Source: Gammaproteobacteria bacterium (GTDB lineage Bacteria > Pseudomonadota > Gammaproteobacteria > JADZEE01). Taken from it: a stretch of DNA of 64,000 nucleotides. The DNA is taken from NCBI GenBank assembly GCA_020850735.1, contig JADZEE010000037.1:20159-84158 (forward strand). The letters are read 5' to 3'. Each line of letters starts with the position of its first letter. The first letter of the stretch is position 1. A program made the translations under genes and the position numbers. The notes under the pieces were generated by a model. It did not search any database, was not told where the DNA came from, and saw only the letters and a list, made by a program, of their open reading frames with translations. Positions 1-9,319 of the stretch are shown here, piece after piece.

Positions 1-1026
1 GAAGAGGGTTACCCTGTGCGCCTGTCCGGCCAGGACAGCGCCCGCGGCACCTTCTTCCACCGCCACGCGGTCATTCTCAACCAGGACGACGGCAGCACCT
101 ATCTGCCCCTGCAGCATCTGACTCCCGGGCAGGCGAAGTTCCTGGTCATCAATTCGACGCTGTCCGAGGCGGCCGTGCTGGCTTTCGAGTATGGCTATGC
201 CAGCTCGGCGCCGAAGGTGCTGGTGATCTGGGAGGCGCAGTTCGGCGATTTCGCCAACAACGCCCAGGTGGTGATCGACCAGTTCATCGCTTCGTGCGAG
301 GCCAAGTGGGGCAGGCTGTGCGGCCTAGTGATGATGCTGCCACACGGTTACGACGGCCAGGGACCCGAACACTCCTCGGCGCGCCTGGAACGGTTCCTGC
401 AGTTGTGCGCGGAAACGAACATGCAGGTCTGCGTCCCGAGCACGCCGGCACAGATGTTCCACATGCTCCGGCGCCAGGTGCTGCGGCCGTTCCGCCGTCC
501 GCTCATCATCATGAGTCCCAAGAGCCTGCTGCGGCACAAGTGGTCGACGTCGACGGTGGCGGACCTGACCGGCGGACGCTTTCACAACGTGATCGACGAA
601 ACGGATCCGATCGACCCGGCGCGGGTCACGCGCATCCTCGCCTGCAGCGGCAAGATTTACTTCGATCTGATCGAAGCGCGGCGCCAGCACGGGATCGAAC
701 ACATCGCCATCGCCCGGCTCGAGCAGCTCTACCCCTTCCCCAAAGACGAGCTGCAGGCCGTGGTCGACCGTTACCCGAATGCCAAGGAAATGGTCTGGGT
801 GCAGGAGGAACCGCGCAACCAGGGCGCATGGATGTTCATGCTGTCGCGCCACCACCTGTCCGGTTGCCTGCACAAGGATCAGACCTTGCACGCGGTGGCG
901 CGGCCCTACTCCGCCTCGCCGGCGGTCGGCTACATGCACGTGCACCTGCAGCAGCAGCAGGCATTGCTCGACGACGCCCTGCAGCTCGGCGCCATCGATA
1001 TCGACCAGCGCAAGAAGAGCGCGTGA
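1..1026 (+). CDS. sucA: 2-oxoglutarate dehydrogenase E1 component, C-terminal part (cut by window edge)
   Basis: This is the thiamine-diphosphate-dependent E1 subunit of the 2-oxoglutarate dehydrogenase complex, which decarboxylates 2-oxoglutarate in the TCA cycle. The frame is open from the first base (EEGYPVRLSGQDSARGT), and about 341 residues remain of a family length near 930. The visible part is the pyrimidine-binding and C-terminal domain, with RLSGQDSARGTF near the start and the conserved VQEEPRNQGAWMF near the end. The E2 gene begins 82 bp downstream and E3 follows it, the usual complex operon. The start and N-terminal half lie outside the window. Confidence 0.96.
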   Translation, partial: EEGYPVRLSGQDSARGTFFHRHAVILNQDDGSTYLPLQHLTPGQAKFLVINSTLSEAAVLAFEYGYASSAPKVLVIWEAQFGDFANNAQVVIDQFIASCEAKWGRLCGLVMMLPHGYDGQGPEHSSARLERFLQLCAETNMQVCVPSTPAQMFHMLRRQVLRPFRRPLIIMSPKSLLRHKWSTSTVADLTGGRFHNVIDETDPIDPARVTRILACSGKIYFDLIEARRQHGIEHIAIARLEQLYPFPKDELQAVVDRYPNAKEMVWVQEEPRNQGAWMFMLSRHHLSGCLHKDQTLHAVARPYSASPAVGYMHVHLQQQQALLDDALQLGAIDIDQRKKSA

Positions 1027-1108
1027 TACGGGTCACGCGCCTCGCCGCTGCGTTTCCCGGTCGCGTGGCAGCGCCGCGCCCGCCCGTTCCCCGTGAGAGG
1101 AGATCGCC

Positions 1109-2305
1109 GTGCTAGTCGAAGTGAAGGTACCGCCACTCGCCGAGTCGGTGGCCGACGCAACCCTGATGAGCTGGCACAAGCGACCCGGCGAAGCCGTAGC
1201 GCAGGGCGAGAGCCTCATCGACCTCGAGACCGATAAAGTCACGCTGGAGGTCACCGCGCCGGTCGCCGGCGTGCTCAAGGAAATCGCCCGATCCGAAGGC
1301 GAAACCGCGCTGGCCGGCGAGGTTCTGGCGGTCATCGACACCGATGCCGCGGTCACGGCCACGGCGGCGCAGGCCGACGCGGCCGCGCCGGCGACCGGCG
1401 CGACAGCGGCGGCGGACGCGCCCAGAATGAGTCCCGCCGTACGCAAGCTGGTCACCGAGCACGCACTCGATCCCGGCCGGATCAGCGGCTCCGGCAAGGA
1501 TGGTCGCATCACCAAAGGCGACGTGGTCGCACATCTGGAAAGTGCACCCGCGCCGGACGCCGAACCTCCCGCGCCGCCGCCGGCGGCGCCGATGCCTGCC
1601 GGTGCCCGCCCCGAGGAGCGGGTGCCGATGACGCGGCTGCGGCGGCGCACGGCCGAACGCCTGCTTGCCGCGCAGCACGACAACGCCCTGCTGACGACCT
1701 TCAACGAGGTCAACATGCAGCCGGTCACGGATCTGCGCGATCGCTACCGCGAACGCTTCGAAAAAGACCACGGGGTGCGCCTGGGTTTCATGAGCTTTTT
1801 CGCCAAGGCGGCCGTGGCGGCGCTGAAGAGATTCCCGATCGTGAACGCCTCGGTCGACGGTGAGGACATCGTCTACCGCGGTTACTTCGACGTCGGCATC
1901 GCGGTCGCGTCGCCACGCGGCCTGGTCGTTCCAATCGTGCGCGACGTCGACACCATGTCCTTCGGCCAGGTGGAAGCGCAGATCCGCGCGCTCGGCGAGA
2001 AGGCGCGCAGCGGGCAGCTCGCCATCGAGGATCTGACCGGCGGCACCTTCACGATCACCAATGGCGGCGTGTTCGGCTCGCTGCTGTCCACGCCGATCAT
2101 CAACCCCCCGCAGAGCGCCATTCTGGGGATGCACAAGATCCAGGACCGGCCCGTCGCCGAGAACGGCGCCGTGGTCATCCGGCCGATGATGTACCTCGCC
2201 CTGTCCTATGACCACCGCATCATCGACGGCCGCGAGGCGGTGCAGTTCCTGGTCACGATCAAGGATCTGCTCGAAGATCCGGCGCGGATGCTCCTGGAGG
2301 TCTGA
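1109..2305 (+). CDS. sucB: Dihydrolipoyllysine-residue succinyltransferase (E2 of 2-oxoglutarate dehydrogenase)
   Basis: This is the E2 core of the 2-oxoglutarate dehydrogenase complex, which moves the succinyl group from lipoamide to CoA. It has 398 residues. An N-terminal lipoyl domain carries the lipoylated lysine at K43 in [12 protein letters not shown] Pro/Ala-rich linker follows, then a peripheral-subunit-binding domain ([18 protein letters not shown]), a second linker and the catalytic acyltransferase domain ending with [15 protein letters not shown] (HRxxDG). The start is GTG after GAGAGGAGATC. Length and order are normal for the family. The lipoyl-protein ligase lipB lies elsewhere in this window. 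Confidence 0.96.
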   Translation: MLVEVKVPPLAESVADATLMSWHKRPGEAVAQGESLIDLETDKVTLEVTAPVAGVLKEIARSEGETALAGEVLAVIDTDAAVTATAAQADAAAPATGATAAADAPRMSPAVRKLVTEHALDPGRISGSGKDGRITKGDVVAHLESAPAPDAEPPAPPPAAPMPAGARPEERVPMTRLRRRTAERLLAAQHDNALLTTFNEVNMQPVTDLRDRYRERFEKDHGVRLGFMSFFAKAAVAALKRFPIVNASVDGEDIVYRGYFDVGIAVASPRGLVVPIVRDVDTMSFGQVEAQIRALGEKARSGQLAIEDLTGGTFTITNGGVFGSLLSTPIINPPQSAILGMHKIQDRPVAENGAVVIRPMMYLALSYDHRIIDGREAVQFLVTIKDLLEDPARMLLEV

Positions 2306-2324
2306 AAGACAGTGAAAGTACACC

Positions 2325-3749
2325 ATGCAGAACGATGACGTCGTCGTAATCGGTGCCGGGCCGGGCGGCTACGTGGCCGCCATCCGTTGCGCGCAGCTCG
2401 GTATGAAAACCGCGTGTGTGGACGCGTGGGTCAGTCCCGGCGGCAAGCCGGCGCTGGGCGGGACCTGCCTGAACGTCGGCTGCATACCCTCCAAGGCGCT
2501 GCTCGATTCATCGCACCACTTCGAGCACATCAACCATCACGCCGCCGACCACGGCATCGCCGTCACCGGCGCGACGATGGACGTCGGCAAGATGGTCGCG
2601 CGCAAGAACAAGATCGTCGCGACGTTGACCCAGGGGATCGCCGGCCTGTTCCGCAAGAACGGGATCGACTGGCTGCAGGGGCGCGCACGCCTGCTCGGGG
2701 AGATGCGGGTGGAAATCGAACCCACCGCGAAGCAGCCGGCGCAGAAAACCGTCGTCGCCGCACGTCACATCATCATCGCCACCGGCTCCGTGCCGGCCAC
2801 CATCCCGCCGGCCCGGGTCGACCAGACGCACATCGTCGATTCCACCGGCGCGCTGGATTTTCAGCAGGTCCCCGGGCGGCTCGGCGTGATCGGAGCGGGG
2901 GTGATCGGACTGGAGCTGGGCAGCGTATGGCGGCGCCTGGGCTCGGAGGTGGTGATCTTCGAGGCGCTCCCGGATTTCCTGCCGGGTGCCGACCACCAGA
3001 TCGCCAGGGAGGCGCTGAAGGTCTTCGGCAAGCAGGGGTTGGACATCCGCCTGAATGCGAAAGTGAAGACGGCCAGCGTCGCCGGCGACGCGGTCACCGT
3101 CGAGGTCGGGGTGGACAGCGCGAACGAACGCGAAACCTTCGATCGCCTCATCGTCGCGGTCGGGCGCCGACCGAACACCGCCGGAATCGGTGCGCAGGAA
3201 GCCGGCATCGAGCTGGACGAGCGTGGCTTCGTGGTGGTCGACGCGGACTGCCGGACCCGCGTCGACGGCGTCTACGCGGTCGGTGATGCGGTCCGCGGGC
3301 CGATGCTGGCACACAAGGCCTCCGAGGAGGGTATCGCCGTGGCCGAGCTCATCGCCGGACAGAAGCCGCACGTCGCGCTCGACCGGATCCCCTGGGTGAT
3401 TTACACCTGGCCGGAGATCGCCTGGATCGGCGCCACCGAACAGGCGCTGAAAGCGGCCGGACGCGAATACCGCGCCGGCTCGTTCCCGTTCATGGCCAGC
3501 GGCCGGGCACGGGCGATGGGCGAGACCGACGGCTTCGTCAAAGTGCTCGGCGACGCCCGCACCGATGCCATCCTCGGCGTCCACGCGTTCGGTCCGAACA
3601 CGTCCGAGCTCATCGCCGAAGCCGTACTCGCCATGGAGTTCGACGGCAGCACCGAGGATATCGCCCGGACCGTGCACGCGCACCCCACCCTCGCCGAGGC
3701 GCTGCACGAGGCGGCGCTCGGCGTGGATGGCCGCACGCTGCACATCTGA
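2325..3749 (+). CDS. lpdA: Dihydrolipoyl dehydrogenase (E3)
   Basis: This FAD-dependent disulfide oxidoreductase reoxidises dihydrolipoamide with NAD+, completing the 2-oxoglutarate dehydrogenase complex encoded just upstream. It has 474 residues. An N-terminal FAD dinucleotide fold (VVIGAGPGGYVAA) is followed by the redox-active pair in GGTCLNVGCIPSK, an NAD-binding GVIGLELGSVW segment, and the dimerisation domain with the catalytic His-Glu region HAHPTLAEALHEA. It begins 19 bp after sucB, so it is co-transcribed. It may also serve other 2-oxoacid complexes. Confidence 0.96.
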   Translation: MQNDDVVVIGAGPGGYVAAIRCAQLGMKTACVDAWVSPGGKPALGGTCLNVGCIPSKALLDSSHHFEHINHHAADHGIAVTGATMDVGKMVARKNKIVATLTQGIAGLFRKNGIDWLQGRARLLGEMRVEIEPTAKQPAQKTVVAARHIIIATGSVPATIPPARVDQTHIVDSTGALDFQQVPGRLGVIGAGVIGLELGSVWRRLGSEVVIFEALPDFLPGADHQIAREALKVFGKQGLDIRLNAKVKTASVAGDAVTVEVGVDSANERETFDRLIVAVGRRPNTAGIGAQEAGIELDERGFVVVDADCRTRVDGVYAVGDAVRGPMLAHKASEEGIAVAELIAGQKPHVALDRIPWVIYTWPEIAWIGATEQALKAAGREYRAGSFPFMASGRARAMGETDGFVKVLGDARTDAILGVHAFGPNTSELIAEAVLAMEFDGSTEDIARTVHAHPTLAEALHEAALGVDGRTLHI

Positions 3750-3763
3750 TCGCGGCCCGGCGC

Positions 3764-3792
3764 TGCCCTGCGGCGCGATTTTCTGCTAACAT
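3764..3792 (+). promoter_or_regulatory. Candidate sigma70 promoter for phaA
   Basis: The extended -10 element is TGC-TAACAT (TAACAT at 3787-3792). The -35 is poor (around CTGCCC/TGCCCT, 17-18 bp upstream). It lies in the only sizeable gap between lpdA and the thiolase gene. A weak -35 suggests either dependence on an activator or a mis-assignment. Confidence 0.35.
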
Positions 3793-3802
3793 CGGGCCGC
3801 GA

Positions 3803-3815
3803 TTGTGCACTGCAA
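3803..3815. promoter_or_regulatory. Candidate PhaR operator upstream of phaA
   Basis: The imperfect palindrome TTGTGCACTGCAA starts 11 bp after the candidate -10 box. The phasin promoter has TTGTTGCAATGCAA in the matching position. PhaR repressors are known to bind TGCA-rich sites in PHA promoters, and phaR itself is nearby. That this is a PhaR site is inference. Confidence 0.45.
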
Positions 3816-3864
3816 CGTAAGCGCCGAGGCTGCACGCAGTCCCCGGTTTACAGGGGAGAGCTGA

Positions 3865-5043
3865 ATGGAAAAAGTCGTCATCGTCGGCGCCGTCCGCACG
3901 CCGATCGGCTCGTTCAACGGTGCGCTGGCCGGCGTCCCCGCCAGCGTGCTCGGTGCGCGGGTGATCGGCGCGGTGCTCGCACGCACCGGCGTCGCGCCGG
4001 CAGCCGTCGACGAAGTCATCATGGGGCAGGTGCTGACCGCCGGCTGCGGCCAGAATCCTGCCCGCCAGGCCGCCATCGCGGCGGGCCTGCCGCACTCGGT
4101 CCCGGCGCTCACCATCAACAAGGTCTGCGGCAGCGGACTGAAAGCCGTGCACCTCGCCGCGCAGGCGATTCGTTGCGGTGACGCGTCCATCGTCGTCGCC
4201 GGCGGTCAGGAGAACATGAGCCTCGCCCCGCACGTGCTGCCGAAATCACGAATGGGCGTGAAAATGGGTGACTGGAACCTGATCGATTCCATGATCGTCG
4301 ACGGCCTGTGGGACGCGTTCAACGACTACCACATGGGCGTCACCGCCGAAAACGTCGCCCGTCAGTTCGACATCAGCCGCGCGGAGCAGGATGCGTTCGC
4401 GGCGGCGACCCAGAACAAGACCGAAACGGCCCAGGCACAGGAACGCTTTCGCGCGGAGATTGCGCCGGTCGAAATCCCGCAGCGCAAGGGTGAGCCGCTG
4501 GTCGTCGACCGCGACGAATTCCCGCGTGCCGGCGTCACCGCCCAGGGCCTGGGCAAGCTGCGTCCGGCCTTCGACCGCGAAGGCACGGTCACGGCGGGCA
4601 ACGCTTCGGGGCTGAACGACGGTGCCGCAGCCGTGCTGGTGATGTCCGCGAGCCGCGCCGCCGAGCTGGGGCTCACCCCGCTGGCGACGGTTGCCGGTTA
4701 CGCGAGCGCGGGTGTCGACCCGGCGATCATGGGCACCGGGCCCATTGCGGCCAGCCGTCGCTGTCTCGAGAAAGCGGGCTGGACGGTGTCGGACCTCGAC
4801 CTGATCGAGGCGAACGAGGCATTCGCCGCGCAGGCGTTGTGCGTCAATCGCGAGCTGGGTTTCGATCCAGCCAGGGTCAACGTCAACGGCGGCGCAATTG
4901 CGCTGGGTCACCCCATCGGGGCATCCGGCACGCGTATTCTGGTAACGCTGCTGCACGAGATGACGCGCCGGGACGTGAACAAGGGGCTGGCGACGCTTTG
5001 TATCGGCGGCGGCCAGGGTGTCGCCCTGGCGGTGGAGCGCTGA
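3865..5043 (+). CDS. phaA: Acetyl-CoA C-acetyltransferase (biosynthetic-type thiolase)
   Basis: This thiolase condenses two acetyl-CoA to acetoacetyl-CoA, the first step of polyhydroxybutyrate synthesis (reversible). It has 392 residues, the normal length. The acyl-accepting cysteine is C88 in [12 protein letters not shown]. The C-terminal catalytic motifs are [14 protein letters not shown] and [10 protein letters not shown]. It sits between lpdA and phaR, and the PHA synthase genes are a few kb away, so I use phaA rather than atoB. No acetoacetyl-CoA reductase (phaB) is in the window. The start is ATG after GGGGAGAGC. Confidence 0.93.
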   Translation: MEKVVIVGAVRTPIGSFNGALAGVPASVLGARVIGAVLARTGVAPAAVDEVIMGQVLTAGCGQNPARQAAIAAGLPHSVPALTINKVCGSGLKAVHLAAQAIRCGDASIVVAGGQENMSLAPHVLPKSRMGVKMGDWNLIDSMIVDGLWDAFNDYHMGVTAENVARQFDISRAEQDAFAAATQNKTETAQAQERFRAEIAPVEIPQRKGEPLVVDRDEFPRAGVTAQGLGKLRPAFDREGTVTAGNASGLNDGAAAVLVMSASRAAELGLTPLATVAGYASAGVDPAIMGTGPIAASRRCLEKAGWTVSDLDLIEANEAFAAQALCVNRELGFDPARVNVNGGAIALGHPIGASGTRILVTLLHEMTRRDVNKGLATLCIGGGQGVALAVER

Positions 5044-5121
5044 GCCGTGCCGGCAGGCCTCGCCCGCAAGCGACGATGACAGTGCAGTTAACCCAGCCGA
5101 CAATGACCGGACGGTGAACAG

Positions 5122-5631
5122 ATGGCCGACAAACGCATCATCAAAAAGTATCCCAATCGGCGCCTTTACGATACTGCCGAGAGCAAGTACATCACGCTCG
5201 AAGACGTGCGCCGACTGGTCCTGGAGGACATACCGTTCTGCGTGATCGACAAGAAGACCGGTGAGGACATCACGCGCAACATTCTGCTGCAGATCATCAT
5301 CGAGCAGGAGGACTTCGGTGAACCGATATTCACCACGGACGCGTTGCACAAGCTCATCGGCTTTTACGGCAATTCGGTTCAGAACCTCGCCAGCGACTTC
5401 TTCGAACGCAGCATGGGCCTGCTCGCCGAACAGCAGAATCTCATGCAGGGCCAGATCGACAAGGCGGTCGGCGGTACTCCGATGACCTCGTTCGCGGAGC
5501 TGGCCCAGCGCAACATGGCGATGTGGCGCAAGATGCAGGAGGACTTCCTGCGCGCGGCCGGCATGGCCAGCGGCCAGGCGGGCAAGGCGGGCAAGCCGAA
5601 CGACGGGACGTCCGGCGGTACCGGCGGTTGA
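5122..5631 (+). CDS. phaR: Polyhydroxyalkanoate synthesis regulator PhaR
   Basis: PhaR is a repressor that binds DNA when free and is titrated by PHA granules, so phasin genes switch on when polymer forms. It has 169 residues. The N-terminal DNA-binding/accumulation-regulator domain begins ADKRIIKKYPNRRLYDT. One or more accumulation-regulator repeats follow (FTTDALHKLIGFYGN, FFERSMGLLAEQQ), and the tail is low-complexity Gly/Lys. It begins 78 bp after phaA; the gap holds AGTGCAGTTAAC, which resembles half of the candidate operators. The likely targets are the phaA and phasin promoters. Confidence 0.93.
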   Translation: MADKRIIKKYPNRRLYDTAESKYITLEDVRRLVLEDIPFCVIDKKTGEDITRNILLQIIIEQEDFGEPIFTTDALHKLIGFYGNSVQNLASDFFERSMGLLAEQQNLMQGQIDKAVGGTPMTSFAELAQRNMAMWRKMQEDFLRAAGMASGQAGKAGKPNDGTSGGTGG

Positions 5632-5679
5632 AAGCCGGGGCCTGCCCGCCCTCGTCCTGAGGAGGATTGCTCCCGGCTT
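5632..5679. terminator. Possible terminator hairpin between convergent phaR and pckG
   Basis: Inverted repeat arms AAGCCGGG (5632-5639) and CCCGGCTT (5672-5679) lie in the gap between the converging genes. The loop is long and there is no real T-tract, so function as a terminator is uncertain. Confidence 0.3.
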
Positions 5680-5682
5680 CGC

Positions 5683-7485
5683 CTAGGCGGCCGCCGGACT
5701 CACCTGCAGGGCGTTCTCGAGCCGCGCCAGCTGGTCCACGAAGGCTTCGGGGATGCGCTCACCGAACCGTTCGTAGTGCTCGCGGATGAGCGGCAGTTCC
5801 TGCAGCCAGCCGTCCGTGTCGACCTTCAGCAGCCAATCCATCGCCCCGGCGGCGAGGTCGAGCCCTTCCACATCGAGGGCGCCGGGGGCCGGCAGCAGCC
5901 CGATCGGCGTGTCCACTGCCTGCCCGTCGCCGTCACAACGCTCGAAGATCCACTTGAGCACGCGACTGTTCTCGCCGAATCCCGGCCACACGTAGCGACC
6001 TCGATCGTCCTTGCGAAACCAGTTGACGCAGAAAATCTTCGGCAGCCGCGCCTCGGGACGCTCGCCGATCTTCAACCAGTGGCGCCAGTAGTCGGCCATG
6101 TTGTAACCGCAGAACGGCAGCATGGCCATCGGATCACGGCGCAACTGGCCGATCTTGCCCGCCGCCGCGGCGGTCTTTTCGCTGCCGATGATGGAGCCGA
6201 GAAATGTGCCGTGGACCCAGTCCCGTGACTCGTTCACGAGCGGGACGACGCTGGCACGCCGGCCGCCGAACAGGATGGCGCTGATCGGTACCCCGTTGGG
6301 ATCCTCCCACTCCGGCGCGATGATCGGACAAAAATCGGCGCGCACGGTGAAGCGCGCGTTCGGATGGGCGGCGGGACGCCCGCAGCCAGGCGACCACTCG
6401 CGGCCCTGCCAGTCGATCAGGCGCTCGGGCGGCACATCGGTCATGCCCTCCCACCACACGTCGCCGTCTTCGGTCATGGCGACGTTGGTGAACAGGGCGT
6501 CGCGCTGGAGCGTGCTCATCGCGTGCATGTTCGACTGCGTGCTGGTACCCGGCGCCACGCCGAAGAAACCCGCTTCCGGATTGATCGCGTACAGCCGGCC
6601 GTCCGTGCCGAATTTCATCCAGGCGATGTCGTCGCCGACCGTCTCCACCTTCCAGCCGGGCAACGTGGGTTCGAGCATCGCCAGGTTGGTCTTGCCGCAC
6701 GCGCTCGGGAACGCTCCGCAGACGTACTTCGCCTGACCCTCGGGGCTGGTGAGCTTGAGGATCAGCATGTGCTCCGCCAGCCAGCCCTCGTCGCGCGCCA
6801 TGACCGACGCGATCCGCAACGCGAAACACTTCTTTCCGAGCAGTGCGTTGCCGCCGTAACCGGAACCATAGGACCAGATTTCACGGCTCTGCGGGAAATG
6901 AACGATATAGCGGTTGTCCGGATTACAGGGCCAGGGAACGTCGGCGCTGCCGTAGGCGAGCGGTGCGCCGACCGAGTGCACACAGGGGACGAAGAAGCCG
7001 TCCTTGCCGAGACGTTCGATGATCTCGGCCCCGACCCGGGTCATGACATGCATACTCGCCACGACGTAGGGGGAATCGGTGATCTCCACCCCGGCGTAGG
7101 CGATGTGCGATCCGACCGGCCCCATGCTGAAGGGGATGACGTACATCGTGCGTCCGCGCATCGAGCCACGAAACAGCTTCTGCAGCGTCGCGCGCATGTT
7201 CCCGGGCTCGACCCAGTTGTTGTTCGGGCCCGCCTCGTCGCGGTTCGCGCTGCAAATGAAGGTACGGTCCTCGACCCGGGCGACGTCGGCCGGATCGGAT
7301 CGGACGAGATAGCTGTTGGGGCGCTTGTCCTCGCTGAGCTTGATGGCGGTACCGGCGCGCTCCATCAGCGCATACATGTGCCGCAGCTCGGCGACGGAGC
7401 CGTCGCACCAGTGCACGGCATCGGGCATCGTCAGCTTGGCGATGTCGGCAACCCATTGTTTCAGACCTGCGTGGATGACATTCAT
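5683..7485 (-). CDS. pckG: Phosphoenolpyruvate carboxykinase (GTP)
   Basis: This enzyme interconverts oxaloacetate + GTP with PEP + CO2 + GDP, the entry to gluconeogenesis. Its 600 residues match the GTP-type family. The nucleotide-binding P-loop is in [15 protein letters not shown] (conserved ACGKTN). Other family signatures are [30 protein letters not shown] and [16 protein letters not shown]. The ATP-type enzyme (pckA) is unrelated in these motifs. It stands alone on the minus strand between phaR and the phasin, with its own candidate promoter. Confidence 0.97.
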   Translation of the reverse strand: MNVIHAGLKQWVADIAKLTMPDAVHWCDGSVAELRHMYALMERAGTAIKLSEDKRPNSYLVRSDPADVARVEDRTFICSANRDEAGPNNNWVEPGNMRATLQKLFRGSMRGRTMYVIPFSMGPVGSHIAYAGVEITDSPYVVASMHVMTRVGAEIIERLGKDGFFVPCVHSVGAPLAYGSADVPWPCNPDNRYIVHFPQSREIWSYGSGYGGNALLGKKCFALRIASVMARDEGWLAEHMLILKLTSPEGQAKYVCGAFPSACGKTNLAMLEPTLPGWKVETVGDDIAWMKFGTDGRLYAINPEAGFFGVAPGTSTQSNMHAMSTLQRDALFTNVAMTEDGDVWWEGMTDVPPERLIDWQGREWSPGCGRPAAHPNARFTVRADFCPIIAPEWEDPNGVPISAILFGGRRASVVPLVNESRDWVHGTFLGSIIGSEKTAAAAGKIGQLRRDPMAMLPFCGYNMADYWRHWLKIGERPEARLPKIFCVNWFRKDDRGRYVWPGFGENSRVLKWIFERCDGDGQAVDTPIGLLPAPGALDVEGLDLAAGAMDWLLKVDTDGWLQELPLIREHYERFGERIPEAFVDQLARLENALQVSPAAA

Positions 7486-7593
7486 CCAGAACTTCTCCTT
7501 CGTGGACGCAACGCAGTAACAGCGCCCCGGGCCTGGGCCCCGGGGGGGCGGCGGGTGGCGGCAGGCCGGGCGACGGTGGCAATGAAGGCGGGA

Positions 7594-7621
7594 ATCTTAG
7601 CCACCACGACAGTAATTGCAA
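7594..7621 (-). promoter_or_regulatory. Candidate sigma70 promoter for pckG
   Basis: On the minus strand TTGCAA (7616-7621) is followed by a 16-bp spacer and TAAGAT (7594-7599). It lies about 110 bp upstream of the pckG start, giving a fairly long leader. Motif match only. Confidence 0.4.
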
Positions 7622-7682
7622 ACTCGCCCGACATTATTTTTCGTGACCCGCGCCGCCCCGGCGGCCCCCGTGGGAACGATGC

Positions 7683-7711
7683 TTGACAGGGGTCGGGAAG
7701 GCCGTTATATT
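7683..7711 (+). promoter_or_regulatory. Strong sigma70 promoter for the phasin gene
   Basis: A perfect -35 TTGACA (7683-7688), a 17-bp spacer and -10 TATATT (7706-7711) lie about 70 bp upstream of the phasin start. This is the best match to the sigma70 consensus that I see in the window, as expected for an abundant granule protein. Confidence 0.8.
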
Positions 7712-7723
7712 GCGCCGCACCAA

Positions 7724-7737
7724 TTGTTGCAATGCAA
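7724..7737. promoter_or_regulatory. Candidate PhaR operator in the phasin leader
   Basis: TTGTTGCAATGCAA contains the palindrome TTGCA-A-TGCAA and starts 13 bp downstream of the -10 box, at or just past the expected transcription start. The phaA promoter has a nearly identical site in the same relative position. A repressor bound here would block initiation. Assignment to PhaR is inference. Confidence 0.5.
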
Positions 7738-7781
7738 TATGCGCCTGGGCGCGCAGTCACCACCGTCAGGAGAGCACGAAC

Positions 7782-8153
7782 ATGCAGAACGAATACATCG
7801 AGCAGTGGCAGTCGCTGGGCAAGGAGACGTTCGGGGCCATCAAGGAGCTGGAGTCGATCGGCACCCGGGCGCTCGAGCAGCTGGCCGCGCAGAATCTCGC
7901 GCTGGTCAACGTCTACGTCGAGACGGGTGTCAGGAACATGGGTCTGGTCAATGAGACCCGTGGCTACAAGGAGCTGGTCGCCGCACAGATGGAGCTGGCA
8001 TCCACCCTGACCAGCAAAGTCGTGGAAAACGGCCACAAGAGCGCCGACATCCTCAATGACCTGCGCAACGAGCTGACCACCTGGTACGAAGGCAAGGTCA
8101 GCGCGGCGAGCAAGGCAGCCCTGAAAAAGGCGCCGGTCAAGAAGGCCGCCTGA
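7782..8153 (+). CDS. phaP: Phasin family protein (PHA granule-associated)
   Basis: Phasins coat PHA granules and control their number and size. The protein has 123 residues from the ATG at 7782, which follows CAGGAGAGC; the longer upstream frame has no ribosome-binding site and runs through the promoter. It is a predicted all-alpha amphipathic protein (NEYIEQWQSLGKETFGAI) with a Lys/Ala-rich tail (KAALKKAPVKKAA), typical of phasin_2 proteins. A strong promoter, a candidate PhaR operator and a strong terminator frame it as a single-gene unit next to phaC. Confidence 0.88.
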   Translation: MQNEYIEQWQSLGKETFGAIKELESIGTRALEQLAAQNLALVNVYVETGVRNMGLVNETRGYKELVAAQMELASTLTSKVVENGHKSADILNDLRNELTTWYEGKVSAASKAALKKAPVKKAA

Positions 8154-8195
8154 ATACGCGGCGACCGTTCAGTTTCGAGAGTTTGACCTCCCTTT

Positions 8196-8235
8196 CCCCC
8201 GGCTCCTCGTCAATGTGACGGGCCCGGGGGTTTTT
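8196..8235 (+). terminator. Intrinsic terminator after the phasin gene
   Basis: The stem arms are CCCCCGG (8196-8202) and CCGGGGG (8224-8230), with an inner hairpin CGTCA-atg-TGACG, followed by TTTTT. The T-tract overlaps the stop codon of phaC on the opposite strand. On the minus strand no T-tract follows, so it should act only on the plus strand. Confidence 0.8.
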
Positions 8236-9319
8236 ATTTCCGCCGCCCGCGCGGCGCCTTGTGCCGCCGCCCGCCGGCGCGCTGCGCGAGCCACGCCGCC
8301 ACCGTGTCCGGCAGGTAGCCGAGCGCGCGTGAGCTGACGTACAGACCGATGTGGCCGCCGGGCAGCTCCACCGCCGTGTAGTCCCGGGTGCCGACGTGCG
8401 CTTCCAGGGCCAGCGACGCCGCCGGCGGCACCAGGTGGTCCTCGCGCGCGTAGACGTTCAGGACCGGCATCGTTACGGCGGCGAGGTTCACGGCCCGCTC
8501 ACCGAGCCTGAGCTCGCCACGTACCAGCGCGTTGCGCTGGTAGAAGTCCTGCACGAACTGGCGAAAGACTTCGCCGGGCTGATCGGGGCTGTCGAATATC
8601 CAGCGCTCCATCCGGGCGAAATTGCGCACGGCGTCGGCGTCGTCCACGCGTCGCAGGAGGTCCAGGTATTTGGCGATCCCCAGCCGAAACGGCCGCAGCG
8701 ACAGGAACGCGAAATTGAGCAGCTCACCAGGCACGTTGCCGAGCGTGGCGACGAGCTGATCGACGTCGACGTGGCGCACCAGCTGACTGAGCAGATCGTC
8801 GGGGGTGTGAAAATCCACCGGCGTCACGGTCGTGATCAGCTTGCTCACCTTGTGCGCGAACAGCGCTGCATAGCACAGACTCAGGGTCCCGCCCTGGCAC
8901 ACACCCAATACGTTCACCTGCTCGCGTCCCGTCCGTGCGCGCAGCACGTCGACACAACGGTCCAGGTAACCGCCCACGTAATCCCAGATCGACAGGTAAC
9001 GCTGCGCCGGGCCGGGATCGCCCCAGTCGAGCAGATAGACCTCGAGCCCGCGGCTGACGAGTGCTCGGATGAGCGATCGCTCCGGCTCCAGATCGGCCAT
9101 GTACGGTCGGTTCACGAGCGCGTAGACGATGAGCAGCGGAGCGGCTGTGGCGACGCCGTCACCGGCGGCCGGGTAGTGATACAGGCTGACCGTATCCTCG
9201 CGGTGCACGAGCTCGCGCGGGGTGGCCCCGGCTGCCGGCGCCTGCGCCCCGATCGCCTCCGCCAGGCGCGTGAGCCGTTCGACCAGAGCCTCGGACTCAC
9301 GGCCGGAGCGAGCGTTCAC
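8234..9319 (-). CDS. phaC: Class III PHA synthase catalytic subunit PhaC
   Basis: PhaC polymerises (R)-3-hydroxyacyl-CoA into PHA at the granule surface and works only with PhaE in class III. Its 361 residues match class III PhaC (about 355) and not class I/II (about 560-590). The nucleophile is in the lipase-box-like GVCQGGTLSL; the catalytic Asp is in YAREDHLVPP and the His in GGHIGLYVSS. YLLDWGDPG is also conserved. Its start overlaps the stop of phaE by 4 bp (ATGA), so the two are translationally coupled. Confidence 0.96.
   Translation of the reverse strand: MNARSGRESEALVERLTRLAEAIGAQAPAAGATPRELVHREDTVSLYHYPAAGDGVATAAPLLIVYALVNRPYMADLEPERSLIRALVSRGLEVYLLDWGDPGPAQRYLSIWDYVGGYLDRCVDVLRARTGREQVNVLGVCQGGTLSLCYAALFAHKVSKLITTVTPVDFHTPDDLLSQLVRHVDVDQLVATLGNVPGELLNFAFLSLRPFRLGIAKYLDLLRRVDDADAVRNFARMERWIFDSPDQPGEVFRQFVQDFYQRNALVRGELRLGERAVNLAAVTMPVLNVYAREDHLVPPAASLALEAHVGTRDYTAVELPGGHIGLYVSSRALGYLPDTVAAWLAQRAGGRRHKAPRGRRK

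Noticed and set aside
1112..2326. Long antisense frame opposite sucB (404 codons)
   Set aside because: It mirrors sucB codons in high-GC DNA, with no family features and no ribosome-binding site.
4246..5349. Long antisense frame opposite phaA and phaR (367 codons)
   Set aside because: GC-driven shadow spanning two well-supported genes on the other strand.
6364..7686. Long frame opposite pckG (440 codons)
   Set aside because: Shadow of pckG; the low-complexity His/Arg/Asp composition is typical of antisense reading.
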